A DNA stretch of 13,083 nucleotides from assembly GCA_049591635.1 (NCBI GenBank), contig JBAWFF010000111.1, positions 1-13,083 of the forward strand, given 5' to 3'. Each line of letters begins with the position of its first letter. Positions within the stretch are counted from its first letter, which is position 1. This document shows, piece by piece, positions 1-6,593 of the stretch. A program made the translations under genes and the position numbers. This stretch comes from DATFDN01 sp049591635. GTDB lineage: Bacteria; Pseudomonadota; Alphaproteobacteria; Acetobacterales; Acetobacteraceae. The notes under the pieces are model-generated. The model did not search any database. It had not been told where the DNA came from and saw nothing but the letters and a program-made list of their open reading frames with translations.

Positions 1-123
1 CGTCAAGGTCAGCGACAGCGACATGGCCAACATCAACATCACGCCGCACGAGTTCCACGGGGAATGGAACTACACCATCCAACCCAATCCCAAATGACGG
101 ATCAGTTGTTTATCAACAGACCC
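1..123 (+). mobile_element. Right end of an ISAzo13-like insertion sequence (partial)
   Basis: The transposase stop at 95-97 is followed by a short AT-richer stretch that stands out from its surroundings, AGTTGTTTATCAACAGACCC at 104-123. This looks like a terminal inverted repeat (GGGTCTGTTG on the other strand). The left end and its matching repeat are outside the window, so the boundary at 123 is inferred. The element is oriented toward gltA, with its probable end about 67 bp from the gltA stop codon. Confidence 0.45.
2..97 (+). CDS. ISAzo13-family transposase, C-terminal fragment (cut by window edge)
   Basis: Only the last 31 codons lie in the window; the frame is open from base 2 to a TGA at 95-97. 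The visible tail contains PHEFHGEWNYTIQPNPK. I recognise HGEWNYTI near the extreme C-terminus as typical of ISAzo13 (Rhodopirellula-type) DDE transposases. The catalytic core is outside the window, so I cannot say whether the gene is intact. A candidate IS terminus follows within about 26 bases, which fits a transposase ending close to the element's right end. The family call is from memory of the C-terminal signature. Confidence 0.7.
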   Translation, partial: VKVSDSDMANINITPHEFHGEWNYTIQPNPK

Positions 124-133
124 TAAGAGTCAC

Positions 134-186
134 GGCGGAGGCGGGCTACTTATCGCGGCGGCCCGACGGAGGGCCTGACCTCCGCC
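134..186 (-). terminator. Inverted repeats downstream of gltA, possible terminator
   Basis: Between the IS end and the gltA stop lie nested inverted repeats. GGCGGAGG at 134-141 pairs with CCTCCGCC at 179-186, and inside it GGCCC at 160-164 pairs with GGGCC at 171-175. No clear U-run follows on the gltA strand, so intrinsic termination is uncertain. Confidence 0.3.
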
Positions 187-190
187 CGTC

Positions 191-1498
191 CTACCCGACC
201 CGACGGGCGATCGGCACGTAGTCGCGCTCCGTGGCACCCGTGTAGACTTGGCGCGGCCGGCCGATCCGCTGCTCGGGATCCTCGATCATCTCCTGCCACT
301 GGGTAATCCAGCCCACCGTGCGCGACACCGCGAACAGCGCGGTGAACATGCTGGTCGGGAAGCCCATCGCCTTGAGGATGATGCCGGAATAGAAATCCAC
401 GTTCGGGTAGAGCTTGCGATCCACGAAATACGGGTCGTGCAACGCGACGTGCTCCAGCTCCATCGCCAGTTCCAGCAGCGGATCATTCACGCCGAGTTCG
501 CCCAGGACGTCGTGACAGGCCTTCTGGATGATCTTGGCGCGCGGGTCGTAGTTCTTGTAGACGCGGTGCCCGAATCCCATCAGTTTCGTGTGCTTGCCGC
601 GATCCTTCACGTCACGCAGGAACTCCGGGATTCCTCGCTTGTCGCCGATTTCGGCCAGCATCTTCAGCACCGCCTCGTTAGCCCCGCCGTGGCTCGGCCC
701 CCACAGGCTGGCGATGCCGGCGGCGATGCAGGCGAATGGGTTGGCCCCGGAGGATCCGGCGAGACGCACGGTGCTGGTGGAGGCGTTCTGCTCGTGATCG
801 GCGTGCAGGATCATGATGAGGTCCATCGCCCGCGCCAGCGTCGGGCTGACCTTGTAATCCTCGGCCGGAGTGGCGCTGAACATGTGTAGGAAGTTCTCGG
901 CGTAGCCCAGGTCGTTGCGCGGGTACATGAACGGCTGGCCGGCATTGTATTTGTGCGCCCAGGCCGCGATCGTCGGCATCTTGGCGATCAGCCGGAACGC
1001 GCTGATCGAGCGATGCCCGGGATCGGTGATGTCGAGGCTGTCGTGATAGAATGCCGACAGCGCCCCGACGACGCCGCACATCACCGCCATCGGGTGCGCG
1101 TCGCGACGGAACCCGTTGTAGAACTGGCGGATCTGCTCATGCAGCATGGTATGGCGCATGACGCCGAGTTCGAAGGCCTTGAGCTGATCCGAACTCGGCA
1201 GTTCGCCGTACATCAGGAGATAGGCGACCTCGAGGAAATGCGACTTCTCGGCCAGTTGCTCGATCGGATAGCCGCGGTACAGCAGGATGCCCTGGTCGCC
1301 ATCGATGTAGGTGATCTTGCTCTCGCACGACGCCGTCGCGCCGTAGCCGGGGTCATAGGTGAAGATGCCCAGATCGCCGTAGATCTTGCGGATATCGGCC
1401 ACTGGCGGCCCGATGGTGCCCTCGATCAGCGGGAGCTTGGAAGACTTGTTCGACCCATCGAGCGTGATGGTAACCGACCGCGTGGCAGAGCCGCTCAT
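191..1498 (-). CDS. gltA: Citrate synthase, type II hexameric (EC 2.3.3.16)
   Basis: Cytoplasmic enzyme condensing acetyl-CoA and oxaloacetate to citrate, the entry step of the TCA cycle. The 435-aa product aligns by eye along its whole length with E. coli GltA, shifted by six residues. The catalytic triad is H270 (GPSHGGANEA), H311 (GFGHRVYKNYDPRA) and D368 (YPNVDFYSG); H235 sits in LHADHEQNAS. The NADH-pocket residues of Gram-negative enzymes look conserved (R115, H116, T117, Y151, R169, K173), but the position of E. coli Cys206 is Ala212. The ATG at 1496-1498 is preceded by a GGGGGA stretch. It is the last gene of the left-hand minus-strand run, but the 136-bp upstream gap contains a candidate promoter and a strong leader hairpin, so it is probably transcribed on its own. 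Identification is very secure. Confidence 0.98.
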   Translation of the reverse strand: MSGSATRSVTITLDGSNKSSKLPLIEGTIGPPVADIRKIYGDLGIFTYDPGYGATASCESKITYIDGDQGILLYRGYPIEQLAEKSHFLEVAYLLMYGELPSSDQLKAFELGVMRHTMLHEQIRQFYNGFRRDAHPMAVMCGVVGALSAFYHDSLDITDPGHRSISAFRLIAKMPTIAAWAHKYNAGQPFMYPRNDLGYAENFLHMFSATPAEDYKVSPTLARAMDLIMILHADHEQNASTSTVRLAGSSGANPFACIAAGIASLWGPSHGGANEAVLKMLAEIGDKRGIPEFLRDVKDRGKHTKLMGFGHRVYKNYDPRAKIIQKACHDVLGELGVNDPLLELAMELEHVALHDPYFVDRKLYPNVDFYSGIILKAMGFPTSMFTALFAVSRTVGWITQWQEMIEDPEQRIGRPRQVYTGATERDYVPIARRVG

Positions 1499-1520
1499 GG
1501 TGTCCCCCGGGGAGTAAGAA

Positions 1521-1542
1521 CCGGCCGCCGCGGGGCGGCCGG
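1521..1542 (-). promoter_or_regulatory. Perfect GC hairpin in the gltA leader
   Basis: CCGGCCGCC at 1521-1529 and GGCGGCCGG at 1534-1542 form a perfect 9-bp stem with a 4-nt loop. It lies between the candidate gltA promoter and the gltA ribosome-binding region, about 22 bases before the start codon. It could be a terminator for upstream read-through, an attenuator, or a structure controlling mRNA stability or translation. Only a short broken T-rich stretch (TTCTT) follows on the minus strand, so a simple intrinsic terminator is not certain. Confidence 0.5.
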
Positions 1543-1557
1543 TGCGTTCACCACGTA

Positions 1558-1584
1558 ATTATGTCCGCCCCGCTCGGCTGGCAA
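1558..1584 (-). promoter_or_regulatory. Candidate sigma-70 promoter for gltA
   Basis: On the minus strand TTGCCA (1579-1584; 5/6 match to TTGACA) is followed after 15 bases by CATAAT (1558-1563; 5/6 match to TATAAT). The -10 lies about 60 bases upstream of the gltA ATG and upstream of the leader hairpin. The 15-bp spacing is short but tolerated. This is one of the few AT-rich spots in the gap. Confidence 0.45.
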
Positions 1585-1634
1585 CCTTCGCGTACGCAGC
1601 AATCCCCGGCGACGCCCGAGAGAGCGGGTTCCGT

Positions 1635-1862
1635 TCAGGCCCGGCCGACCACCGCCGGCTCCGATTCCGAGCCGTTCAGCCGCACGATCGCGGCCAGCAG
1701 CCGAAGCGCATCCGCCCCGCCCCGGTCCTCGAGCCTTCCGCTGTCGATCTCCTCGGCCAGCAGGTCGGCCTGCTCGGCGATGATCGCGGAGGCCTTGCCG
1801 AGAGCCTCCCGCGAAACGAGGAGCTGCAACTCGTCCGACATGTGGGTCCAATCGGCGGGCAT
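1635..1862 (-). CDS. Small conserved-looking hypothetical protein, 75 aa
   Basis: I do not recognise the family. I chose the ATG at 1860-1862 because GGAG lies about 8 bases before it; the longer open frame to 2021 overlaps the preceding hydratase gene and its extra residues look like non-coding translation. A second possible start is the ATG at 1839-1841 (MSDELQ). The product is soluble and acidic, with a helical look: about residues 8-60 are rich in Ala, Leu and Glu (for example REALGKASAIIAEQADLLAE). No signal peptide, membrane segment or cysteine pattern is seen. It lies 88 bp after the hydratase gene and 136 bp before gltA, on the same strand. Function is unknown. Confidence 0.6.
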   Translation of the reverse strand: MPADWTHMSDELQLLVSREALGKASAIIAEQADLLAEEIDSGRLEDRGGADALRLLAAIVRLNGSESEPAVVGRA

Positions 1863-1950
1863 GGCGCTCTCCAAGACGCTGCCGCCGTTTTGGCGCTGGG
1901 TGCCGCTCGCGCGGTCCGGCAGTTGTCGCACGGAGTTTGTTAACAGGGCC

Positions 1951-2730
1951 TTACGACGCGAACCGTAACCGCGCCTCACCCAATGGCGGAAACGCCACGA
2001 CGACCGCGGCCGGCCCGTCAAGCCAGATCGGCGGTGTCACGCTGCCCAGCATGACCACCTGCCCCGCCCGCAACCCTCCGAATTCAGCCGCCACCTCCGA
2101 GGACGCGAGCCAGGCGAGAGAGTTCATCGGGTGTCCCAGCAGATCGCCCCCAACACCCTCCCCGCGCTTCTCTCCATCCACCGTGATCCATCCCGCGAGT
2201 TGGCCCAGATCGAGCCCGCGCCAACCGGCAAATCCCGCGCCCAGCACGGCGGCGGCATGGAAGACTTGATCGGCGATCAACGCCGGCGTGCCGAGCGCAT
2301 CAAGGGCGCCATAGCGGTTCTCCACGATCTCGATGCCGGCCATCACCTCGCCGACCGCCGCCGCTGCCTGCTCGGCCGAGCACGGACCCGGCGGCACATC
2401 ACGCGACAGACGCACCGCCACCTCGCACTCCACGCCGGGAGCGGTGAAGTCCGCATAGCGCAGCGTCGCGCCGCTCGCGTGTACGCCGCTCGTTGTCATG
2501 AAGCCGGCGGCGGGACCCGACAGACCGAGATATTCCTGCATCCGCCGCGCGGTGGCGCCGATCTTGAAACCGGCGGGCGGATCGGCGCCGAGCAGTCGGG
2601 CGCGCGCGCGCTGCGCCGCCGCGCCTTCAGCCTCGGTGCGCGGCGTCGGATCAAGCCGCTCGATGCGCACGCGGCGGTTCCGCAATTCCGTCAGCGCGCG
2701 AGCAGCGGCGTCAGCGTCAAAGCCCGTCAT
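1951..2730 (-). CDS. 2-keto-4-pentenoate hydratase / fumarylacetoacetate-hydrolase-family protein
   Basis: A 259-aa member of the MhpD-type hydratase/decarboxylase family. These enzymes act on 2-oxo-4-enoic acids late in meta-cleavage pathways. Family landmarks in order: GFKIGAT at 54-60; VECEVAVRL at 100-108, with metal-ligand candidates E101 and E103; EIVENRY at 134-140, with third ligand E134; and LLGHPMNSLAWLA at 197-209. The E-x-E...E spacing matches MhpD. Its ATG overlaps the rlmB stop as ATGA (2727-2730), so translation is probably coupled. No other aromatic-degradation genes are nearby, so the real substrate is unknown and the housekeeping neighbourhood does not help. Confidence 0.85.
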   Translation of the reverse strand: MTGFDADAAARALTELRNRRVRIERLDPTPRTEAEGAAAQRARARLLGADPPAGFKIGATARRMQEYLGLSGPAAGFMTTSGVHASGATLRYADFTAPGVECEVAVRLSRDVPPGPCSAEQAAAAVGEVMAGIEIVENRYGALDALGTPALIADQVFHAAAVLGAGFAGWRGLDLGQLAGWITVDGEKRGEGVGGDLLGHPMNSLAWLASSEVAAEFGGLRAGQVVMLGSVTPPIWLDGPAAVVVAFPPLGEARLRFAS

Positions 2731-3656
2731 GCCTGCCTCGTCAGCTCATACAACGCCACGGCGGCCGCGGCGGCCACATTCAGGCTCTCCATCACCCGCC
2801 TCGTGGCGAGCCCGGCAACCTCGTCGCACGTCTCTCGCGTCAGACGCCGCAGGCCGGTGCCCTCGGCGCCTAGCACGAGCGCGATCCGGCGCCCGGCCAA
2901 CGCCGGTCCCGACAGGGTTCCCGATCCACCCGCGTCGAGACCGACGACCCACAGATCCGCCGCCTTCAGCGCGACCAGCGTGCGGGCGATGTTGACCGCG
3001 CGCATCAGCGGCACCGTCTCCAGCGCGCCCGACGCGGCCTTGGCCAGCGCGCCCGTTTCCTCCGGTGCGTTGCGGTCCTGGGTGATGACGGCGGCGGCGC
3101 CGAACGCCGCCGCGCAACGCAGGATCGCGCCCACGTTGCGTGGATCGGAGACCTGATCGAGCACCAGCAGCGGGCCGGACCGCTCGAGCGCGTGCTGCAA
3201 CGTCGGCGTGGCGAGCGGATCGGCGAGCAGCGCAAGCCCCTGATGCACGACGTCGCGACCCAGCAACTGATCGAGGCGCGCCCGCTCCACCCGCTCGGGA
3301 GGGATCGCCCAAGGCTGGCCCAGCCGCTCGGCCAGCGTCGCCGCCGCCTCCTCCGTCACCATGAGACGGCGGAGCCGGCGGGCTGGGTTGGCGAGCGCTG
3401 CGGCGACCGCGTGCTGACCGTAGAGCCAGACAGTACCGCGCGGTGCGTCCGCGCTCGGCACTGCGGGTGGGCGTGGTCGTTGCTGATGCGCGCTCGCCGG
3501 ACGGACGCCGCCAAGACCCAGACGCGGCCGCTCGGGCTCACGTGCCTCCTGCCTGGGCCGCTCCGGTCCACTCGATCCGCGATTCGGATGGTGACCGCCC
3601 GGCGGCCGTCCGCCCGAGGGCCGTTGGCCGCTACGATTGTTCTGTGGAGGCTTCAT
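2727..3656 (-). CDS. rlmB: 23S rRNA (guanosine-2'-O)-methyltransferase, SpoU/TrmH family
   Basis: This protein methylates a ribose 2'-O in 23S rRNA (G2251 in E. coli) using S-adenosylmethionine. The 309-aa product has a substrate-binding domain starting near VWLYGQHAV (76-84) and the three knot-fold SPOUT motifs: LDQVSDPRNVGAILR at 166-180 (N174, R180), ALVLGAEGTGLR at 259-270, and ESLNVAAAAAVALYE at 290-304. The first 75 residues are a low-complexity Pro/Arg/Gly-rich basic tail absent from E. coli RlmB and probably disordered, perhaps helping RNA binding. The ATG overlaps the stop of the upstream methyltransferase frame as ATGA, but that overlap exists only in the shifted frame. Downstream, its TGA overlaps the hydratase start. 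Another SpoU subfamily member remains possible. Confidence 0.88.
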   Translation of the reverse strand: MKPPQNNRSGQRPSGGRPPGGHHPNRGSSGPERPRQEAREPERPRLGLGGVRPASAHQQRPRPPAVPSADAPRGTVWLYGQHAVAAALANPARRLRRLMVTEEAAATLAERLGQPWAIPPERVERARLDQLLGRDVVHQGLALLADPLATPTLQHALERSGPLLVLDQVSDPRNVGAILRCAAAFGAAAVITQDRNAPEETGALAKAASGALETVPLMRAVNIARTLVALKAADLWVVGLDAGGSGTLSGPALAGRRIALVLGAEGTGLRRLTRETCDEVAGLATRRVMESLNVAAAAAVALYELTRQA

Positions 3657-4366
3657 CGAACCCGTATAGAGCCGATCCGGAACGGACGAAACTCGGGCTC
3701 ACCCGTAGAGCAGCGCCGGCGGCCGGTGTCTCGGATGCGCGTGGTCGAACACCACCCACGCATGATGGTGCTGGGCCGTGTTGGTGTGCTCGCCCATCTG
3801 GAACCACGGATCCGGTGAGTCAAAACCACCATGGCGGCGAATGGGGCGGCGGACATGATCTCGGCGGCGCGGCGCCCGGCGGTCCATTGCAGGCGTACCA
3901 GCAAGGCCAGCTGGCCCTGCACCGACGCCGTCAACTCCACCGCGTGACGCAGGAAATCGAGCATCGCCGCCGATGACTTGCCTTGCTCCCGATGCGATCC
4001 GGTGTCGCCATAGGGCGGATTGGTCACGATGCCGCGGCATCCGCCCGGTACTTCGCGGCAGGCGAGGAAATCGATCCCGGGGGTGCCGAAGCCACGATCG
4101 GCGATATCGGAGGAGACCACGTCGTAACCGTGCGTGCTGAGCACCGAGGACATCGCCCCGCTGCCGCAGCATGGCTCCCAGATCGGACCGCGCAATCGCA
4201 CGTGCTGAAGCAGCGCCTCGGTGACCCAATCGGGAGTCGCGTAGAAGTCCTTCCCTTCGCGTGCGTAGCCTGAGACGTGAATCGCACGCCGGGCGGCCCT
4301 CCGCAGTGCCTGCGCGGATGGCGCCTCCGATTCGGCGAGCGGCAGGCCGAGCTGAGGATCGCCCAT
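3653..4366 (-). CDS. NPPY-motif SAM-dependent methyltransferase, apparently frameshifted near the C-terminus
   Basis: The open frame gives 237 aa. It has a SAM-binding motif I, EPCCGSGAMS at 64-73, an acidic D87 in VVSSDIAD, and the catalytic NPPY at 116-119. This is the arrangement of N6-adenine DNA or related amino-methyltransferases, often phage-like. To about residue 187 (VVLTHRIR) the protein reads sensibly; after it the frame becomes an Arg/Ser/Thr-rich tail. The next frame from about 3806 continues as WFQMGEHTNTAQHHHAWVVF and ends LLYG at a TGA at 3699-3701, which looks like the true C-terminus. Adding one base near 3807 would give a 222-aa protein stopping 42 bp before rlmB. It lies 10 bp after the cysQ-like gene. 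GAGG directly abuts the ATG, so the start is only moderately sure. It may be a pseudogene, a sequence error or a tolerated variant. The target is unknown. Confidence 0.7.
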   Translation of the reverse strand: MGDPQLGLPLAESEAPSAQALRRAARRAIHVSGYAREGKDFYATPDWVTEALLQHVRLRGPIWEPCCGSGAMSSVLSTHGYDVVSSDIADRGFGTPGIDFLACREVPGGCRGIVTNPPYGDTGSHREQGKSSAAMLDFLRHAVELTASVQGQLALLVRLQWTAGRRAAEIMSAAPFAAMVVLTHRIRGSRWASTPTRPSTIMRGWCSTTRIRDTGRRRCSTGEPEFRPFRIGSIRVR

Positions 4367-4376
4367 CCTCGGCGCC

Positions 4377-5141
4377 TTAACCCGGTGCGCCGGTGCAGAC
4401 GAAATGCGGATTTTCCCAACCCGGTTTGCTGTACCGGAACGGCGCCCCCTCCAGTGTGCTCACAGTGCCGCCCGCCGCTTCCAGCAGCGCCTGCGGCGCC
4501 GCCGTGTCCCACTCCATGGTGCGGCCGAACCGCGGATACAGATCGGCCACGCCCTCCGCCAATCGGCAGAATTTCACGCTGGAGCCGAAATTGATGATGC
4601 GCGCCACCTTGCGTCCCGCGAGAAACGCATCGAGCCGCGGGTTGTCGGCGTGATAGCGGCTGGCGAGCACCACGACCCCTTCCGGTGGCGGCACGCGTGC
4701 GCGGATGGCGCGTTCCCCCGCCTTGTCGCGCTTCCACGCCCCCTTCCCCACGATGCCGCCGAACAATTCGCCCAATGCCGGCACTCCGACCACGCCGAGA
4801 TACGCCCGGTTGTCGCGCACCAGACCGATGTTCACGGCAAACTCCTCATGGCCGGCGGCGAATTCGCGCGTGCCATCCAGCGGATCGACCAGCCAGTACT
4901 CGCGCGATGGCGCGGTGACGCGCCCACCCGCGACCTCCTCCTCGGCGATCACCGGGATCTCGGGCGCCGCCTCGCGCAACCCGGCAACGATGATCGCCTC
5001 GGCTTCGGTATCGGCCACCGTAACCGGCGACGCGTCCGTCTTGCGCCGCACGTCGAAGCCATGCGCGCGCACCGCGAGGATCGCCTCGCCGGCCCGCAGC
5101 GCGAGGGCCGCGGCGAGTTCCAGGAGTTCGCTGTCGGTCAT
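4377..5141 (-). CDS. cysQ: 3'(2'),5'-bisphosphate nucleotidase, inositol monophosphatase superfamily
   Basis: It hydrolyses 3'-phosphoadenosine 5'-phosphate (and possibly PAPS) to AMP, removing the inhibitory by-product of sulfate assimilation. The 254-aa length fits CysQ (about 246 in E. coli). Mg/Li-site motifs of the superfamily are present: KTDASPVTVAD at 34-44, IAEEE at 65-69 (E68), WLVDPLDGTREF at 83-94 (D86, D89), and WDTAAPQALLEAAGG at 211-225 (D212). The open frame extends upstream to 5381, but that part would overlap the dodecin gene and is low-quality sequence. I chose the ATG at 5139-5141, where the conserved domain starts. It is the first gene of the minus-strand run. A plain inositol monophosphatase is the alternative; the SPVT...AD form and length favour CysQ. 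Confidence 0.9.
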   Translation of the reverse strand: MTDSELLELAAALALRAGEAILAVRAHGFDVRRKTDASPVTVADTEAEAIIVAGLREAAPEIPVIAEEEVAGGRVTAPSREYWLVDPLDGTREFAAGHEEFAVNIGLVRDNRAYLGVVGVPALGELFGGIVGKGAWKRDKAGERAIRARVPPPEGVVVLASRYHADNPRLDAFLAGRKVARIINFGSSVKFCRLAEGVADLYPRFGRTMEWDTAAPQALLEAAGGTVSTLEGAPFRYSKPGWENPHFVCTGAPG

Positions 5142-5232
5142 GGCCCGTGATAACCGCGCCCCCGCCGCGCCGCAACGCGGATGTCCGGGGCGGACCGTTG
5201 GCAGCCGAACCGCCGGGGGGCATGGTGCGGTG

Positions 5233-5251
5233 GTGGCGACAAACCCGCCAC
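5233..5251 (+). other. Short hairpin upstream of the dodecin gene
   Basis: GTGGCG (5233-5238) and CGCCAC (5246-5251) form a 6-bp perfect stem with a 7-nt loop, ending about 11 bases before the dodecin Shine-Dalgarno. It lies in the 133-bp divergent gap between the cysQ-like gene and dodecin. I found no convincing -35/-10 pair in that gap for either direction. The hairpin could be chance at this GC content. Confidence 0.25.
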
Positions 5252-5274
5252 AACTCCATGAGAAGGAGGCAGAG

Positions 5275-5478
5275 ATGGCAGTAGCAAGCGTGTCGAAGAT
5301 CACCGCGGCTTCGCCGACCAGCTTCGATGCCGCTATCCAGGAGGGGCTTTCCCGCGCCAGCAAGACATTGCGCGGGATCACCGGCCTTCACGTGGTCGAG
5401 GAAAAGGCGAGCGTGGCGAACGGCAAGATCGCCGAATACCGCGTCACCATGGAACTCACCTTCGTTCTGGAGGGCTGA
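5275..5478 (+). CDS. Dodecin-family small protein, 67 aa
   Basis: Dodecins are small dodecameric cytoplasmic proteins that store or buffer flavins. The product MAVASVSKITAASPTSFDAA... has the usual small fold: a first beta strand, one helix with RASKTLRGITG (residues 27-37), then a long beta hairpin ending YRVTMELTFVLEG. It starts at the ATG at 5275-5277, preceded by a near-perfect AGAAGGAGG five bases upstream, the strongest ribosome-binding site in the window, suggesting high expression. At the place where archaeal and many bacterial dodecins carry the flavin-stacking Trp (xxWxEV), this protein has Gly-Leu (ITGLHVVEE), and the Gln of the YQ motif is Arg (YRV). It belongs to a variant subgroup that may bind flavin poorly or not at all. 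It diverges from the cysQ-like gene. Confidence 0.92.
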   Translation: MAVASVSKITAASPTSFDAAIQEGLSRASKTLRGITGLHVVEEKASVANGKIAEYRVTMELTFVLEG

Positions 5479-5489
5479 GGCTCCACCAT

Positions 5490-5521
5490 CCGGCGCGCGC
5501 GCCCTTGAGGCGGCGCGCCGG
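5490..5521 (+). terminator. GC-rich hairpin after the dodecin gene
   Basis: CCGGCGCGC (5490-5498) and GCGCGCCGG (5513-5521) are a perfect 9-bp inverted repeat, with a further short GCC/GGC pairing inside, lying 12 bp after the dodecin stop and 18 bp before the glycosyltransferase start. It has no T-run, so it may reduce rather than end transcription into the next gene. Confidence 0.4.
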
Positions 5522-5539
5522 CCCGCGCACACTCGCGCC

Positions 5540-6580
5540 ATGCAGATCGCCTTCGTCGCGCCCGCGCCGCTCGAGACGCCCGTCGGGGGGTTCTTCTATA
5601 CCGACCGGATCATCGCGGGATTGCGAGACGCCGGCCACGCGGTCGATCTTGTGGAACTTTCCGGTGCGCACCCGCAGGCCGATGTCGAAGCGCGCGGGAT
5701 GGCGCGCGCCGCGCTCGACGCCGCGACGCAACGCGGCGTCCGGCTGCTGATCGACGGCCTCGCGCTCGCTGCCTTCGTGGGGCTTGGCGATCGGCTGGAA
5801 GCGGCTTGCGCGTTCGGCTTGGTGCATCACCCCGCGGCGCTCGCCGACGGCGCGAGCGAGGCCGATCGCGCGGTGTTGCGCAACGCCGCACTGCGCCTGC
5901 TGCCGCGCCTGCGCCGCGTCGTCGTGACCAGCCAGATCGTCGCCGACCGCCTGATGGCGGAGTTCGGCGTCGATGCGGCGCGCATCGTGGTCGTCGTCCC
6001 TGGAACCGCCGATGCGCCCCGCGGCAGCGGTTCCGGCGGGCCGGGCTGCGCGATCCTGTCGGTCGGCGCGCTCATCCCCCGCAAGGGCCACGATGTGCTG
6101 CTGCGTGCGCTGGCGCGCTTGTTCGACCTCGACTGGCGCCTCACCGTCGTCGGCTCGGCTACCCGCGATCCCGCGCACGCCGCCTCACTCGCCGCGCTCG
6201 CCGACGAACTCCACATCGCCACGCAAGTGCGCTTCGCTGGTGTCCTCGATCAGCCGGCACTCGATGCCCTGTGGCGCAACACCGATCTGTTCGCGCTCGC
6301 CTCGCACTGGGAGGCGTACGGCAACGCGGTCGCCGAGGCGCTGCGTCGCGGCCTACCGGTCGCCGTCACCTCGGGCGGGGCCGCCGGCGCGCTGGTCCCC
6401 GCCGAGGCCGGTGTCGTCGCCCCGCCGGGCGATGTCGAGCAGCTGTCGAAGGCCATGCGCCGGCTGATCTTCAGCGCCGAGTTGCGGGCCGAGATGGCGG
6501 CCGTGGCCTGGCAGGCGGGCCGGGCGCTGCCGGACTGGGCGACGCAGGTGCGGGCTTTCGCCGCCGCCCTCGAGAGCTGA
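5540..6580 (+). CDS. Glycosyltransferase family 4 (GT-B fold)
   Basis: A 346-aa retaining-type glycosyltransferase, cytoplasmic or membrane-peripheral, with unknown donor and acceptor. The N-terminal half starts MQIAFVAPAPLETPVGGFFY, the usual acceptor-domain strand with a Gly-rich loop. The C-terminal donor domain shows ILSVGALIPRKGHDVLLRAL (172-191), including R181 and K182 of the phosphate-binding site, and an E-x7-E motif at E258-E266 (HWEAYGNAVAEALRRGLPV). I chose the ATG at 5540 because the fold begins there; earlier in-frame sequence overlaps dodecin. No clear Shine-Dalgarno is seen. Its stop is 13 bp before otnK, suggesting co-transcription with the otn genes. No other cell-envelope genes are near. 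Confidence 0.88.
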   Translation: MQIAFVAPAPLETPVGGFFYTDRIIAGLRDAGHAVDLVELSGAHPQADVEARGMARAALDAATQRGVRLLIDGLALAAFVGLGDRLEAACAFGLVHHPAALADGASEADRAVLRNAALRLLPRLRRVVVTSQIVADRLMAEFGVDAARIVVVVPGTADAPRGSGSGGPGCAILSVGALIPRKGHDVLLRALARLFDLDWRLTVVGSATRDPAHAASLAALADELHIATQVRFAGVLDQPALDALWRNTDLFALASHWEAYGNAVAEALRRGLPVAVTSGGAAGALVPAEAGVVAPPGDVEQLSKAMRRLIFSAELRAEMAAVAWQAGRALPDWATQVRAFAAALES

Positions 6581-6593
6581 GCGGGAGGCATCG

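Noticed and set aside
1930..1950. TGTTAACA palindrome after the hydratase gene, considered as an operator or CtrA site
   Set aside because: It is a single short palindrome without the TTAA-N7-TTAA spacing and without a promoter beside it.
2131..3156. A 341-codon plus-strand open frame across the hydratase and rlmB genes
   Set aside because: No recognisable domain; it is the complement of two secure genes joined by a coupled ATGA overlap.
4377..5381. Longer 334-aa form of the CysQ-like protein
   Set aside because: The extra 80 residues overlap the dodecin gene on the other strand and have no family match; the conserved domain begins at the ATG at 5139-5141.
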